Of a stretch of 64,000 nucleotides of DNA, positions 30,974 through 39,655 are shown piece after piece. The position numbers and the translations under genes are program-made. The DNA is from G963704535 sp963704535 (GTDB lineage Bacteria; Chloroflexota; Chloroflexia; Chloroflexales; Roseiflexaceae). Within the stretch, counting starts at the first letter, position 1; every line of letters begins with the position of its first letter. The stretch spans positions 5,332,001-5,396,000 of the forward strand of contig OY969916.1 in NCBI GenBank assembly GCA_963704535.1, given 5' to 3'. The notes beneath the pieces were generated by a model. That model was not told the DNA's origin. It saw nothing but the letters and a program-made list of their open reading frames with translations, and did not search any database.

Positions 30974-32459
30974 TCAGTTCGTCGTGACTCCCGGCGGCGG
31001 GGCCACGTTCGCGCCGTAGAGCACCAGCTCATCCCACGGCTCGTAGTGCGAGCTGAAGCTATCCTGGTGGAGCACCTGCCCATCGGCCCCAGTGACGATC
31101 CGCCCCATGACGACATCCATCCCATCGCGCCCACCATTGACCCGGCGGGTCTTGCCGGCCGCCAGCGACGCATCGTACTGCCAGACCGCCGGGCCAGGGT
31201 GGCGCCGGTTCTTGACCGTCGGGCCGCGCAGGTCGGCCTTGCGCCCATCGCCGACGCCCCAGAGCGTGGCGGTGATCTTGCCGGCCCGCGCATCCACCTC
31301 CAGGGCAATGTAGACCGTGTAGGGCGTGTCATTGCGCCAGCGCAGGTCTTTGTCGGGCGTGAAGACCGCCGAGTCAAAGCCGGCAATATCGTTGAGCTGA
31401 TCGATCACACGTGAGTGCGGGTGGCGCTCGACGATCTCCAGGCCGGCGTGGAACACCGCCCGGTAGAGGGCGCTGGAAACCCAGCAGATGCCACCGCCGA
31501 CCCCTTGCGCCATCCGCCCACCGACGATCACGTCATCCTCGACAAAGCCGCTGGCCTTCGAAATATCACCGACGCGCTCCAGGAAGGAGATCAGCTCGCC
31601 CGGCGCGATCGGCTGGCCGTTCAGGCGGCGAGCCGCCAGCGTAATATTGCGGGTGATTGGCTTCGCGGGCGTGAAACGTGTCGTCGCGACGCCCAGCTTG
31701 ACGATCGCCTGGGCCGGAGCCAGCAGCTCGACCGGCAGATGGGCGCCGGCGTACTCGCGGCCCACAGAGTTCCGGCATGACCTCGGACAACTCAGGGTGA
31801 TATTCAAAGCGCGCCCGCTCGAAATACTGGACCAGGTAGGCGTTGCCGTTCTGTGGATTGATCTCGGTAAACTCCTCCGAGATCGGGTAGCCGAAGATCG
31901 GCAGCGCACCTTGGGTCCGCCAGTAGTGGCGGAAGGCGCCGCCCAGCGTATGGCCGGTGGCAGGGAAGAATTCACGCTTGGGGTTGGGCGCGCCGGCGAG
32001 CGGAGCAAAGGCTAGGCCGGCGCGGCCCTCGGACAGCAGGCTGCCGAGCCGCGCCAGCAGCACCTCCTGGCGGGGATGCAACTCAAGCCGCGCCCGCTCG
32101 AAGTACTGGACTTGCATCCCATCCTCAACGATAACCTCGGTGAGCGGAAGGCCAAAGATCGCCAGGCCGCCCTGCTGATCGTAGAATGCCTTGATCTCCA
32201 GGCCGATATTGTGGCCGGTCTCAGGCGCGTAGTGGTAGAGCGCGCCCATACGCGGCGCAGGCGGCACGACCGAGGCCCCGGTAGCGTGTACAAATAGCAC
32301 CGCCAGGGTCAGCGCACAGGTCAGGAAAAGCTGGAGTGGCCGCCGCATCCGGATCAGCCGGCCACCCAACGATCGTGATATCCTAACGCGGGCTTGTGGA
32401 ACGTAGCTGATACGGGTCAGCAGGAATTTAAGATCGATGTAGTGGCGAAAGATGTTCAT
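30974..32459 (-). CDS. VanW-family protein with two YFERAR repeats (single-base frameshift in this sequence)
   Basis: First frame: start 32459 (AGAGG upstream), a signal/anchor segment LQLFLTCALTLAVLFVHAT, then two related modules, each with an IFG-P strand and the motif VQYFERAR, a hallmark seen mainly in Chloroflexota surface proteins. Second frame: from GREYAGAHLPVELL, the VanW domain with GELISFLERVGDISKASGF and GGGICWVSSALYRAVFHAG, to the stop at 30974. One extra base near 31766 separates the frames; corrected length is about 494 aa. VanW proteins occur with glycopeptide resistance genes and in cell-envelope contexts, but their function is unknown. No van genes are nearby. Confidence 0.82.
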
Positions 32460-32768
32460 TACTGCTACCTCTCAGAGACTGTGTGAAAGGGGGAGTTTGA
32501 GGGGCCGCCCCTCAAGAATCCCCTTCCAACTCCGGTAGGAATGCTATTTTTACGTATCTGGTCAATAGTAAATCGCTCCTGACGATACCCAGATACGATA
32601 GGTGAGCTTGGCGTAATACACCTGTAATGTTATACACTACATCGTATTCACATAGTATTGCGCTTTGTAGGAGTGGTTTCCCACATGTTTGCATCTTTCA
32701 AAGACTGTATGAAGAAAAATAAATAAATAAGTCGTATTTCATCGATTTTCCTTTGACCACATAATTAA
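32460..32768. other. AT-rich intergenic region upstream of the VanW gene
   Basis: 32473-32530 is a family B palindrome (GAGACTGTGTGAAAGGGGG type). From about 32540 to 32760 the DNA is markedly AT-rich against its surroundings, including AAAATAAATAAATAAG near 32715. No convincing gene is present. It probably holds the VanW promoter on the minus strand, but I cannot fix its position. Confidence 0.5.
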
Positions 32769-32797
32769 AGACGCCTGACAACATATGTCAGGCGTCT
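32769..32797 (-). terminator. Intrinsic terminator for fabD-fabF
   Basis: A 12-bp perfect stem, AGACGCCTGACA with TGTCAGGCGTCT, five-base loop, followed on the minus strand by TTAATTATG. It lies 110 bp beyond the fabF stop, on the far side of a family B repeat. Confidence 0.8.
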
Positions 32798-32817
32798 TCC
32801 GTCACAGATCTACTTTC

Positions 32818-32892
32818 AGAGGCTCTCTGAAGTGGAGGGGGGTTCTTGAGGGGGCAGCCCCCTCAAACTCCCCCTTTTCAGACAATCTCTCA
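32818..32892. repeat. Palindromic repeat family B, full copy
   Basis: GAGGCTCTCTGAAGTGGAGG, GGGGTTCTTGAGGGGGC with complementary CCCCTCAAACTCCCCC, then TTTTCAGACAATCTCTC. Lies between the terminator and the fabF stop. Confidence 0.75.
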
Positions 32893-32909
32893 GGGAAATG
32901 TTGGCGCGG

Positions 32910-34148
32910 CTAACCTGTATACTTCTTCAGCACCAGCGCCGAGTTATGCCCGCCCAGGCCGATCGAGTTCGAGAGCGCCACGTGTACCTGCGCGTCGCGG
33001 GCGACGTTCGGCACGTAGTCCAGGTCGCAGGCCGGGTCGGGCTGCTCAAGGTTGATCGTAGGCGGGATGCGGCCATCGTGGATGACCAGCGCGCAGATCA
33101 ACGCCTCGACCGCGCCGGCCGCGCCCATCATATGCCCCAGCATCGACTTGGTCGAGCTGACCGCCAGGCGCTGGGCGTGCGGCCCGAAGATCGACTTGAT
33201 CGCCAGTGTCTCGGAGGAATCGTTGAGCGGGGTGCCGGTACCGTGAGCGTTAATGTAGTCGACCGCGTCGGGCGCGAGGCCGGCCTTGCGTAGCGCCATT
33301 CGCATGGCGCGGGCGGCCCCGGCGCCGCTCTCGTCGGCGGCGACCATATCGCGGGCGTCGGAGCTATTGCCGTAGCCGACCAACTCGGCGACAATCGGCG
33401 CGCTGCGGGCCAGGGCGTGATCCAGGCTCTCCAGGATCAGCGCCCCCGCGCCCTCGGAAAGGATGAAGCCGCTGCGGCGAGCATCGAAGGGCTTGCTGGC
33501 GCGCTCGGGATGCTCGTTGTCGTCGGCCAGGCCGCGCATCGTGGTGAAAGAAGCCATGATCGTCGGGTGAATCGGCGCCTCGGCGGCGCCGGTAACGATC
33601 ACATCGGCATCGCCGCGGCGGATGGTCTCGAAGGCCTCGCCGACGTTGTGGCCGCCGGTCGAGCAGGCCGCAGTCACCGTCATATTCGGCCCCTGGGCGC
33701 CAAGCTGGATGGCGATATAGCCGCTGGCGGCGTCGGGGATCATGTTGGCGATCAAGGTCGGGGCGACGCGCCGGTAGCCGCGCTCGCGAAAGACGTCGTG
33801 ATTCTCGAAGATCAGGTCGAGCCCGCCGGAGCCGGAGCCATAGACCACCCCGACCTGCTCCGGGTCCTCTTTGCTCATATCTAGCCTCGCGGCCCGCGTC
33901 GCCTCCAGCACAGCGTTCAGCGCGTAGCGCACATACAGCGACATGCGGCGCGCCTCGCGCGCGTCGACCTCCGGATCGAGCGTGAAGCCCTTGACCTCGC
34001 CGGCGATCCGGATGGGAAACGTGGCGGCGTCGAAGCGCGAGATCAGCCCAATGCCACTGCGCCCGGACAGCAGCGCCCGCCAGGTGGTGGGCACATCGTT
34101 GCCGACCGGAGTCACAGCGCCTAAGCCGGTGATAACAACTCGGCGCAT
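32910..34148 (-). CDS. fabF: Beta-ketoacyl-ACP synthase II
   Basis: A 412-aa condensing enzyme of fatty acid elongation. The catalytic triad is intact: Cys in TVTAACSTGGHNVGEAF (about residue 163), His in YINAHGTGTPLNDSSE and His in SMLGHMMGAAGAVEA. RRVVITGLGAVTPVGNDV is the classic N-terminus. The ribosome site AAAAGGGGG precedes the ATG. It lies downstream of fabD on the same strand with a repeat-filled gap, and a terminator follows, so the two likely form one transcript. Acyl carrier protein and FabG genes are not in the window. Confidence 0.95.
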   Translation of the reverse strand: MRRVVITGLGAVTPVGNDVPTTWRALLSGRSGIGLISRFDAATFPIRIAGEVKGFTLDPEVDAREARRMSLYVRYALNAVLEATRAARLDMSKEDPEQVGVVYGSGSGGLDLIFENHDVFRERGYRRVAPTLIANMIPDAASGYIAIQLGAQGPNMTVTAACSTGGHNVGEAFETIRRGDADVIVTGAAEAPIHPTIMASFTTMRGLADDNEHPERASKPFDARRSGFILSEGAGALILESLDHALARSAPIVAELVGYGNSSDARDMVAADESGAGAARAMRMALRKAGLAPDAVDYINAHGTGTPLNDSSETLAIKSIFGPHAQRLAVSSTKSMLGHMMGAAGAVEALICALVIHDGRIPPTINLEQPDPACDLDYVPNVARDAQVHVALSNSIGLGGHNSALVLKKYTG

Positions 34149-34167
34149 ACTACCCCCTTTTGATATT

Positions 34168-34285
34168 TAGACAAGGTTTCGGGTGGCGCCGTTCTACTTT
34201 ACAATCTGGGTGGGGAGACTGAGGGGGCTGCCCCCTCAAACCCCCTTTTTCCCAGAACTGTAAAGCACCGAAGAACCTTGTCTTA
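34168..34285. repeat. Palindromic repeat family A, full-length reference copy
   Basis: 118 bp with terminal inverted repeats TAGACAAGGTTTCGGGT and ACCGAAGAACCTTGTCTTA, subterminal CTTTACA / TGTAAAG, and a GAGACTGAGGGGGC/GCCCCCTCAAAC core. No coding capacity. Other copies or parts: 13163-13250, 27250-27364, 38645-38848 (one and a half copies), 53893-53990, 55907-55985, 63386-63500. Confidence 0.85.
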
Positions 34286-34350
34286 GAGTGCAGAGTGCAG
34301 AGTGCAGAGTTGTTCTAAACTCTGCACTCTGCACTCTGCACTCTGCACTC
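34285..34350. repeat. Inverted array of AGAGTGC/GCACTCT units
   Basis: AGAGTGCAGAGTGCAGAGTG, a short TTGTTCTAAAC centre, then CTCTGCACTCTGCACTCTGC. It is joined directly to the end of the family A element. Confidence 0.85.
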
Positions 34351-34358
34351 AAGTCAGG

Positions 34359-35333
34359 CTACTCAGTACTGATCGTAGTCAGCAGCCTGACGACCTCGAC
34401 ATCGGTCAGTGTGATCGGGCGCGCATCGGGAATAATACGCTTGATCAAGCTGGAGAGCACCTGCTTCGGCCCGATCTCAACGAAGGTATCGATCCCTTCG
34501 GCGACCATCATCTGGACCGAGCGGGTCCACTGGACTGGGCGGGTGAGCTGTTCGGAAAGCTCAGTTCGCAGCTCCTCGACGGTGGTAAGCGCCTGGGCGC
34601 TGATATTGGCGATCAGCGGAACCTCGGGTGGGCGCAGATTGATCCGGCTGACCAGCTCGTTGAAGTTCAGCGAGGCCTGCTGCATCAGCGGCGAGTGCGA
34701 AGCAATGCTGATCGCCAGCCGCTGCACCAGGCGCGCGCCGCGGGCCTTGGCTAGCTCCATCGCGCGCTGCAGCGCCACGACCTCACCGGAGAGCACCGTC
34801 TGGCCAGGGGAGTTGGCATTAGCCATGGTGACGACCCCGGCCATCTGGGCCTCCTGGACGACCTCCGCAAGCGCCGCATCGTCCAGCCCGATCACCGCAG
34901 CCATGCCGCCAGGGCGATACTCGGCGGTCTCCTTCATCAGGCGGCCGCGCTCGCGCACCAGCTTCAGCGCGTCCTCGAAATCGAGCACGCCAGCGGCGAC
35001 CAGCGCGGTGAACTCGCCCATGCTGTGGCCGGCCACCAGCGACGGCGCGCCAATGTAGCCAAGCGGCCCGAAGCGCTCCTTGAGCGCCTCAAGGCAGGCG
35101 ACGCAGAACGTCAGGATGGCCGGCTGGGCGTTGATCGTATCGTCCAGCTCTTCCTGTGGGCCTTCAAAACAGAGTGTTGAGAGTGAGAAGCCGAGGATCG
35201 CATCGGCCTGATCAAAGATACGGCGGGCGGCAGTTGAGGTGTTGTAGAGCTGCTTGCCCATCCCCACGTACTGGGACCCCTGCCCAGGGAAGACAAAGGC
35301 AATCCTGGCCTTCATCGAGTTGAGGATGTCCAA
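34359..35333 (-). CDS. fabD: Malonyl-CoA:ACP transacylase, TTG start
   Basis: A 324-aa enzyme loading malonate onto ACP. FVFPGQGSQYVGMGKQLY is the oxyanion-hole region; the nucleophile is in VAGHSMGEFTALVAAG (about Ser101) and the catalytic His in SIASHSPLMQQA. TTG 35333 is chosen because AGGAGG ends eight bases before it, while the first ATG (35315) is 26 bases away. A strong promoter lies about 115 bp upstream, with an inverted repeat in the leader. fabF follows. No fabH or plsX is present. Confidence 0.95.
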   Translation of the reverse strand: MDILNSMKARIAFVFPGQGSQYVGMGKQLYNTSTAARRIFDQADAILGFSLSTLCFEGPQEELDDTINAQPAILTFCVACLEALKERFGPLGYIGAPSLVAGHSMGEFTALVAAGVLDFEDALKLVRERGRLMKETAEYRPGGMAAVIGLDDAALAEVVQEAQMAGVVTMANANSPGQTVLSGEVVALQRAMELAKARGARLVQRLAISIASHSPLMQQASLNFNELVSRINLRPPEVPLIANISAQALTTVEELRTELSEQLTRPVQWTRSVQMMVAEGIDTFVEIGPKQVLSSLIKRIIPDARPITLTDVEVVRLLTTISTE

Positions 35334-35384
35334 ACTGTGTTCCTCCTAACGTGTACGTAACCATTACAACCTCGCCCGCGCCAT

Positions 35385-35399
35385 TGACAGGCCTTGTCA
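35385..35399. promoter_or_regulatory. Inverted repeat in the fabD leader, possible operator
   Basis: TGACA-GGCCT-TGTCA, a perfect 5-5-5 inverted repeat about 40 bp downstream of the predicted fabD transcription start. Lipid genes are commonly controlled by operators in this position (FapR, FabT, FabR); the responsible protein here is unknown. Confidence 0.45.
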
Positions 35400-35447
35400 C
35401 GCATTAGAACGCTATAAACGCAATTTTCTCATTGTGTGACAGCGCAG

Positions 35448-35476
35448 AGTATAGCAAGAGGTTAATATGTTGTCAA
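35448..35476 (-). promoter_or_regulatory. fabD promoter
   Basis: On the minus strand TTGACA (35471-35476), 17 bases, TATACT (35448-35453): consensus spacing and near-consensus boxes, identical in both boxes to the sufR promoter. Predicted start near 35441. Confidence 0.8.
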
Positions 35477-35532
35477 ATTGGTCGATACAAGGCAGTTCGC
35501 GCCACTACCAGGGAACAGCAGACAGCCTGGCG

Positions 35533-36849
35533 CTACTCGCTTTTTCCCTCACCGGCAAGCCGGTACACCTCGCGCAGCGGAAGATCGTGCCGGCGAGCCA
35601 GCCGGGCGCAGTCCTCATACTCCGGCTCGGCGCCCAGGTCCTCGCCGCGCCAGCGCTTGCGCTTGACGCGCACGTGGCCCAGCGGCGTCATCACACTGCT
35701 GATCTCGCGCTCGCAGACGTGCCGCTCGACCGAGCGCCGCCGCACACCCAGCGTCGTCGTCTCGCGCATCAGCAGCGTCACCGCCCGCTCCTCCAGCTCG
35801 GCGGGCACCAGCGCCGAGAGCAGCACCGCCGCGCGGCCCTTCTTCATCAGAATCGGTGTGAGCCACGCATCGCGCGCACCGTCCTCCATCAGACGCTCAA
35901 TTACATACGCAAGTTGCTCTGCCGACTGATCATCGATATTCGTCTCAAGCAGGACCAGGGTGGAGGATGGAGGATGGAGGATGGAGGATGAAGGATAGAG
36001 GATGGGCTCCTCTCCCCCTCTCCCCCTCTCCCCCTCTCCCGGATCGTCGGCGGGGCGCCCACGGAGGGGCCGCCGTACAGGGTCTGGCTGATCAATTCTT
36101 GGTTCTTTGTTCTTGGTTCTTTGTTCTAGTTCTCCGGCGGTCTCCCCGAGCCAGACCCGCAGCGCATTCGGTCGCTCCAGCTCGCGCATGCCCAGGCCGT
36201 AGCCGACGCGGGCGAGCCGCATGGGCGGGCGGCGGAAGGTGGCCAGGCCGGCCAGCAGCGCAGCGCCGGTGGGCGTCACCAGCTCGGCCGGGGTCTCGTC
36301 GGGCAGCGTCGGCGCGCCGGCGGCAGCCAGGAGGTTGAGCACCGCCGGCGCGGGGATCGGCAGCAGCCCGTGAGCGGCGCGCACCCAGCCTGAGCCAAGC
36401 GGCAGCGGCGAGGCGTAGACCTCGGCGATGCCAAGCAGCGCCAGGCCGGCGACGACCCCAACGATGTCGACGATCGCGTCGAGCGCGCCGACCTCGTGAA
36501 AATGGACCGCCTCGGCGGGGACGCCGTGGACCTGGCCCTCGGCCACGGCCAGCAGCGTGAAGATCTGGATGGCGCGCCCTTTGACCTCCGGCGCCAGCAC
36601 ACTGGACTCCACGATCGCCCGCACATCGGCGAGGTGCCGGTGCGTTGGCTGCTCGGGCGCGTGGACGCGGGCGCGGGTGCCGGCCAGGTAGCCGCGCATC
36701 CCGCGCTCGGCCCTGATCGACCAACCGTCGACGTTGAGCTTCGCCAGCTCGGCGCGCAATGCGTCGAGCGGCAGCCCGGCGTCGAGTAAGGCACCCAGCG
36801 CCATATCGCCGCTGATGCCGGAGAAACAGTCGAAATAGATTGCGTTCAT
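35533..36849 (-). CDS. larC: Nickel-pincer cofactor biosynthesis protein LarC, with an in-frame repeat insertion
   Basis: A 438-aa protein. LarC inserts nickel into the pincer nucleotide used by lactate racemase and related epimerases. YFDCFSGISGDMALGALLDAG is the family start; VHFHEVGALDAIVDIVG carries metal-binding histidines; the C-terminal half begins LLETNIDDQSAEQLAYVIE. Between VWLGETAG and LVLLETNIDD, where other LarCs are short, about 55 residues of low complexity are encoded by tandem-repeat DNA (35957-36131), without breaking the frame. ATG follows the upstream stop with no gap (TAAATG). larB and larE are absent from the window. Confidence 0.9.
   Translation of the reverse strand: MNAIYFDCFSGISGDMALGALLDAGLPLDALRAELAKLNVDGWSIRAERGMRGYLAGTRARVHAPEQPTHRHLADVRAIVESSVLAPEVKGRAIQIFTLLAVAEGQVHGVPAEAVHFHEVGALDAIVDIVGVVAGLALLGIAEVYASPLPLGSGWVRAAHGLLPIPAPAVLNLLAAAGAPTLPDETPAELVTPTGAALLAGLATFRRPPMRLARVGYGLGMRELERPNALRVWLGETAGELEQRTKNKEPRIDQPDPVRRPLRGRPADDPGEGERGRGGEEPILYPSSSILHPPSSTLVLLETNIDDQSAEQLAYVIERLMEDGARDAWLTPILMKKGRAAVLLSALVPAELEERAVTLLMRETTTLGVRRRSVERHVCEREISSVMTPLGHVRVKRKRWRGEDLGAEPEYEDCARLARRHDLPLREVYRLAGEGKSE
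35957..36131. repeat. Composite repeat inserted in larC
   Basis: GGAGGATGGAGGATGGAGGA units, a CTCTCCCCCTCTCCCCCTCTC run, a segment similar to 28025-28055 (CCCACGGAGGGGCCGCCGTA), then TTCTTGGTTCTTTGTTCTTG units. Its length and codon phase keep the larC frame open. Confidence 0.8.
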
Positions 36850-37707
36850 TTATGATTGTTGCGTTCCACGCAGCCGGCGCAGTTCGGCTTCCAGCTCGTG
36901 CAGGCGGGCCTCGGCCATCACGGCGCGAGCCTCGGCCTCGGCACGCGCTCGTGCTTCCACCAGCGCGCGAGCCTCGGCCTCGGCCGCACGTGCCTCAGCG
37001 TTCGCGCGCGCGGCGTCGATGCTGACGTAATCTCCGATCATCTGCCCGTCCTGATCGTAGCACTCGACCCGATCATCCTGCATGCCGATCCAGACGCCGA
37101 CCGGCTCCAGCCAGATCCAGCCGCGCTCGTCGGGCGGTAGCGCCGCATAACCGCTGACGGTGCGCCGGTAGCCCCACAAACGCCGCGGGATGGCGCCCCG
37201 CCGGGTGTAGGTGTCCACGATGATGTAGAGCGGCACGCCGGCCTGGTCGTACTCCTCGACTTTCTCATACAGGTCGAGGATGCGCGTCTCAGGCGACGTG
37301 ATCTCGATGATCAGGGCCGGGCGCACCCCTTCCTCCGCGACATCGAACGTGTTCCAGTTGCGCTGCTCGCGCACGTCGAACACTACCGCAATATCCGGCC
37401 CGTGTGGTCGTAGCCCGGCCACATCCCATTTGACACGCACATCGTTCAGCACCACCGCACCCGGCCGCCGCGCGAGCTGCGCCTCTAGGGCATTGACCAG
37501 GTAGACCCGAAAGCGTTCATGATCGCGGCTGTGTGTCCCGTGATCGCCCTCCTCCGGGTGCAGGACATCTTCGAGCGTCAGCGGCAGCTGTTCGACCACC
37601 GTCGTCCCATCCGGCTGCGGGCTGTGTACGTAGCGCCAGCCGTAGCGGTAGGGATCAACCTCTTGCCGTGGCGAGAGAATTTCAATGATCGAGGCTGTGG
37701 ATGTCAT
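36850..37707 (-). CDS. Uma2 (DUF820) family PD-(D/E)XK nuclease-like protein with coiled-coil tail
   Basis: A 285-aa protein; ATG 37707 is seven bases from GGAGG, with an adjacent ATG one codon earlier. The Uma2 core has PDIAVVFDVREQR, RPALIIEITSPETRILDLYE and VEEYDQAGVPLYIIVD, giving the Asp/Glu-x-Lys-like site. Residues about 225-285 are an Ala/Glu/Arg-rich coiled coil (ANAEARAAEAEARALVEARA). Uma2 proteins are hugely expanded in cyanobacteria and Chloroflexota; their function is not settled and mobile-element or nuclease roles are suggested. Its stop abuts the larC start, so larC is probably translated from the same mRNA. Confidence 0.85.
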   Translation of the reverse strand: MTSTASIIEILSPRQEVDPYRYGWRYVHSPQPDGTTVVEQLPLTLEDVLHPEEGDHGTHSRDHERFRVYLVNALEAQLARRPGAVVLNDVRVKWDVAGLRPHGPDIAVVFDVREQRNWNTFDVAEEGVRPALIIEITSPETRILDLYEKVEEYDQAGVPLYIIVDTYTRRGAIPRRLWGYRRTVSGYAALPPDERGWIWLEPVGVWIGMQDDRVECYDQDGQMIGDYVSIDAARANAEARAAEAEARALVEARARAEAEARAVMAEARLHELEAELRRLRGTQQS

Positions 37708-37852
37708 CATCACACCTCCGGCGGTAGCTTGGGGCAGCTCATATTCAAGGCTAGTATAGCACAGCGCGCCGGCTTCGGAGCCGCCATCCGGGCCTACAAT
37801 ATGATAGACTGATGCAGTACCGCACATACTATAAGATCGCGAGGAGATACCT

Positions 37853-38611
37853 ATGCTCCGCATGACCTTGCTGGGCGTCGGCACCGCCGTTCCCGACCAC
37901 GACCGCGAAAACACGCACATGGTCTGGGAGGCGCCCGACGGGCTGCTACTGGTGGATGCCGGCGGCAGCACCTACCAGCGGCTGCTGCGCGCCGAACTCG
38001 ACCCACTGAAGCTGCGCGGCATCTTCCTGACCCACTCGCACGCCGACCATATCAACGGCATCCCGGTGCTGCTGTTCCAGCTCAAGCTGGCCGGCTACCA
38101 GGGCACCCTACCGATCTTCGGCAATGCGCCGACGCTGGACCTGATGCGGCGCATCCTCCAGGTGTTCGAGCTGGAGCAGCACCAGGTCCCGGTGGACTGG
38201 ATCACGGTGGCCGGAGGCCAGGAGGTGCCGCTGGGCGCCGCCGACTACCACCTCCGCGTGGCCGGTACGGTCCACTCGCGGCCGTGCCTGGCGATGCGCT
38301 TCGAGAACCGGGCGACCGGCCAGGCGCTGGTCTACTCGGCCGACACCGAGCCGTGCCCGGCCGTCCAGGAGCTTACGACCGGTGCGGCGGTGCTGATCCA
38401 CGAGGCGACGGTAGCCGAGCCGTTCGCTGGCCACACCACCCCGCGCCAGGCGGGCGCGATCGCGGCGCGGGCAGGCGCAGGACAGCTCGTGCTGGTCCAC
38501 TTCAGCCCACACTGGACGATGAGCGCGGCCCAGGCGATCGAGGAGGTGCGCGCCGGCGGCTTCGCTGGCGACGCCGAGATCGGGCGTGAGTTTGGAACGT
38601 ATCCGCTTTAG
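37853..38611 (+). CDS. MBL-fold hydrolase, RNase Z-like
   Basis: A 252-aa protein with RBS GAGGAG. It starts MTLLGVGTAVPDHDRENTH and holds an intact binuclear zinc site: FLTHSHADHINGIP, TVHSRP, YSADTEP, and the late histidine in LVLVHFSPHW. The arrangement resembles RNase Z/ElaC and related phosphodiesterases, but it lacks the long exosite arm, so tRNA 3' processing is uncertain. It is divergent from the Uma2 gene; the 145-bp gap contains a probable promoter for each direction that I cannot define exactly. Confidence 0.85.
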   Translation: MLRMTLLGVGTAVPDHDRENTHMVWEAPDGLLLVDAGGSTYQRLLRAELDPLKLRGIFLTHSHADHINGIPVLLFQLKLAGYQGTLPIFGNAPTLDLMRRILQVFELEQHQVPVDWITVAGGQEVPLGAADYHLRVAGTVHSRPCLAMRFENRATGQALVYSADTEPCPAVQELTTGAAVLIHEATVAEPFAGHTTPRQAGAIAARAGAGQLVLVHFSPHWTMSAAQAIEEVRAGGFAGDAEIGREFGTYPL

Positions 38612-38644
38612 TCGGTTGTCCGTTGTCCGTTGTCAGTTACTCAT

Positions 38645-38848
38645 TAGGCAAGGTTCTTGGGACCTTTACGGTTCTGAAAAAAAGGGAGACTGAGGGGACA
38701 GCCCCTTAGTCTCCCCCTCTCACATTGTAAGACAAGATTCTTTGAGGCTTTACAGTTCTGAGAAAAAAGGAGGGTTGAGGGGGCCGCCCCCTCAGTCTTC
38801 CTCCACCCACATTGTAAAGTAGAACGGCGTCTTCTGAAACCCTGTCTA
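38645..38848. repeat. Tandem family A elements (one half plus one full copy)
   Basis: 38645-38729 is a left half starting TAGGCAAGGTTCTTGGG; 38728-38848 is a full copy from TAAGACAAGATTCTTTGAGG to GAAACCCTGTCTA. The junction GTAAGACAAG serves both, suggesting insertion of one copy into another or slippage. Confidence 0.75.
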
Positions 38849-38866
38849 AAAAGGAACAGAAAACCT

Positions 38867-39655
38867 ATGTCATCAAAAAACAACTCGCGGCATCAAGGCA
38901 CGATCACCTTCTACGGCGAGGACATTATCGCGATCCTGGAGCTGGAACCGAACGAGACCTACGTGCCGATCACAGTGCTGTGTGCAAAGTTGGGGCTGGA
39001 GAGTGCCGCTCAAGAGCGACGCACCCGCGCGCATGCCGTGCTGGGGAGCGGGGCGCGGGTGCTGCCGGTCGAGGTCGAGAACCGGGTCGAGCGGATGCTG
39101 TGCCTGCGGGCCGATCTCATGCCACTGTGGCTCGCCGGCATCGACGCCTCGCGGGTCGCGCCGGAAGCTCGGCCGCGGCTCGAACTCTTCCAGCGCGAAA
39201 GCGCCTCGGTGCTGTGGCAAGCCTTTAAGCCGCAGGGGTTCGGCCCTGAGGATGAGTTGCTGCCGATCCGCCACGAGCAGGCCCCGGCCGAGCAGGCGTA
39301 TGCGACGGCGCTGGCGATGGCCACGCTGGCCCGGCATCAGATGCTGATCGAGCGCCAACTGGTGGCCGCTCACGCCAGCCGCAACCAGCCCGGCGCCGAC
39401 CCTTGGGCGCCGGACCAGCGGGTGGACGACAAGGAAGCGGCGCTGCTGGCCCAGGCCGTGCGGCGCGTGGCCCACGCGGCCGCGGAGCGCACGCGCCGCA
39501 ACGAGTACGCCGGCGTCTACAACGGGCTGCACCGCCAGTTCGGCATCTCATCCTACCGGCGCATGCCGCCGGCGCGGCTGCACGAGGCGCTCGAATGGCT
39601 GGAGCGCTGGCGCGGCGATCTGATGGGCGAGCCGGAGCCGCCGCCCGATATCTGA
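38867..39655 (+). CDS. Phage antirepressor-like protein (P22_AR_N / ORF6C-type)
   Basis: A 262-aa protein with RBS AAAGGAA. The N-terminal 110 residues fit the P22 antirepressor N domain: TYVPITVLCAKLGLESAAQERRT and MLCLRADLMPLWLAGID. The C-terminal end (YNGLHRQFGISSYRRMP and LHEALEWLERW) matches ORF6C-type domains. Such proteins interfere with phage repressors. No integrase, capsid or repressor gene is within the window, so this is an orphan, either a prophage relic or a domesticated regulator. Its last ten codons belong to an 80-bp tandem duplication. Confidence 0.8.
   Translation: MSSKNNSRHQGTITFYGEDIIAILELEPNETYVPITVLCAKLGLESAAQERRTRAHAVLGSGARVLPVEVENRVERMLCLRADLMPLWLAGIDASRVAPEARPRLELFQRESASVLWQAFKPQGFGPEDELLPIRHEQAPAEQAYATALAMATLARHQMLIERQLVAAHASRNQPGADPWAPDQRVDDKEAALLAQAVRRVAHAAAERTRRNEYAGVYNGLHRQFGISSYRRMPPARLHEALEWLERWRGDLMGEPEPPPDI

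Noticed and set aside
32512..32694. A 60-codon minus-strand frame in the AT-rich region upstream of vanW
   Set aside because: No ribosome site or recognisable motif, and it starts and ends in low-complexity and repeat DNA.
35957..36131. Short repeats considered as a CRISPR array
   Set aside because: Units are 7-10 bp, contiguous and without spacers, and lie inside larC.
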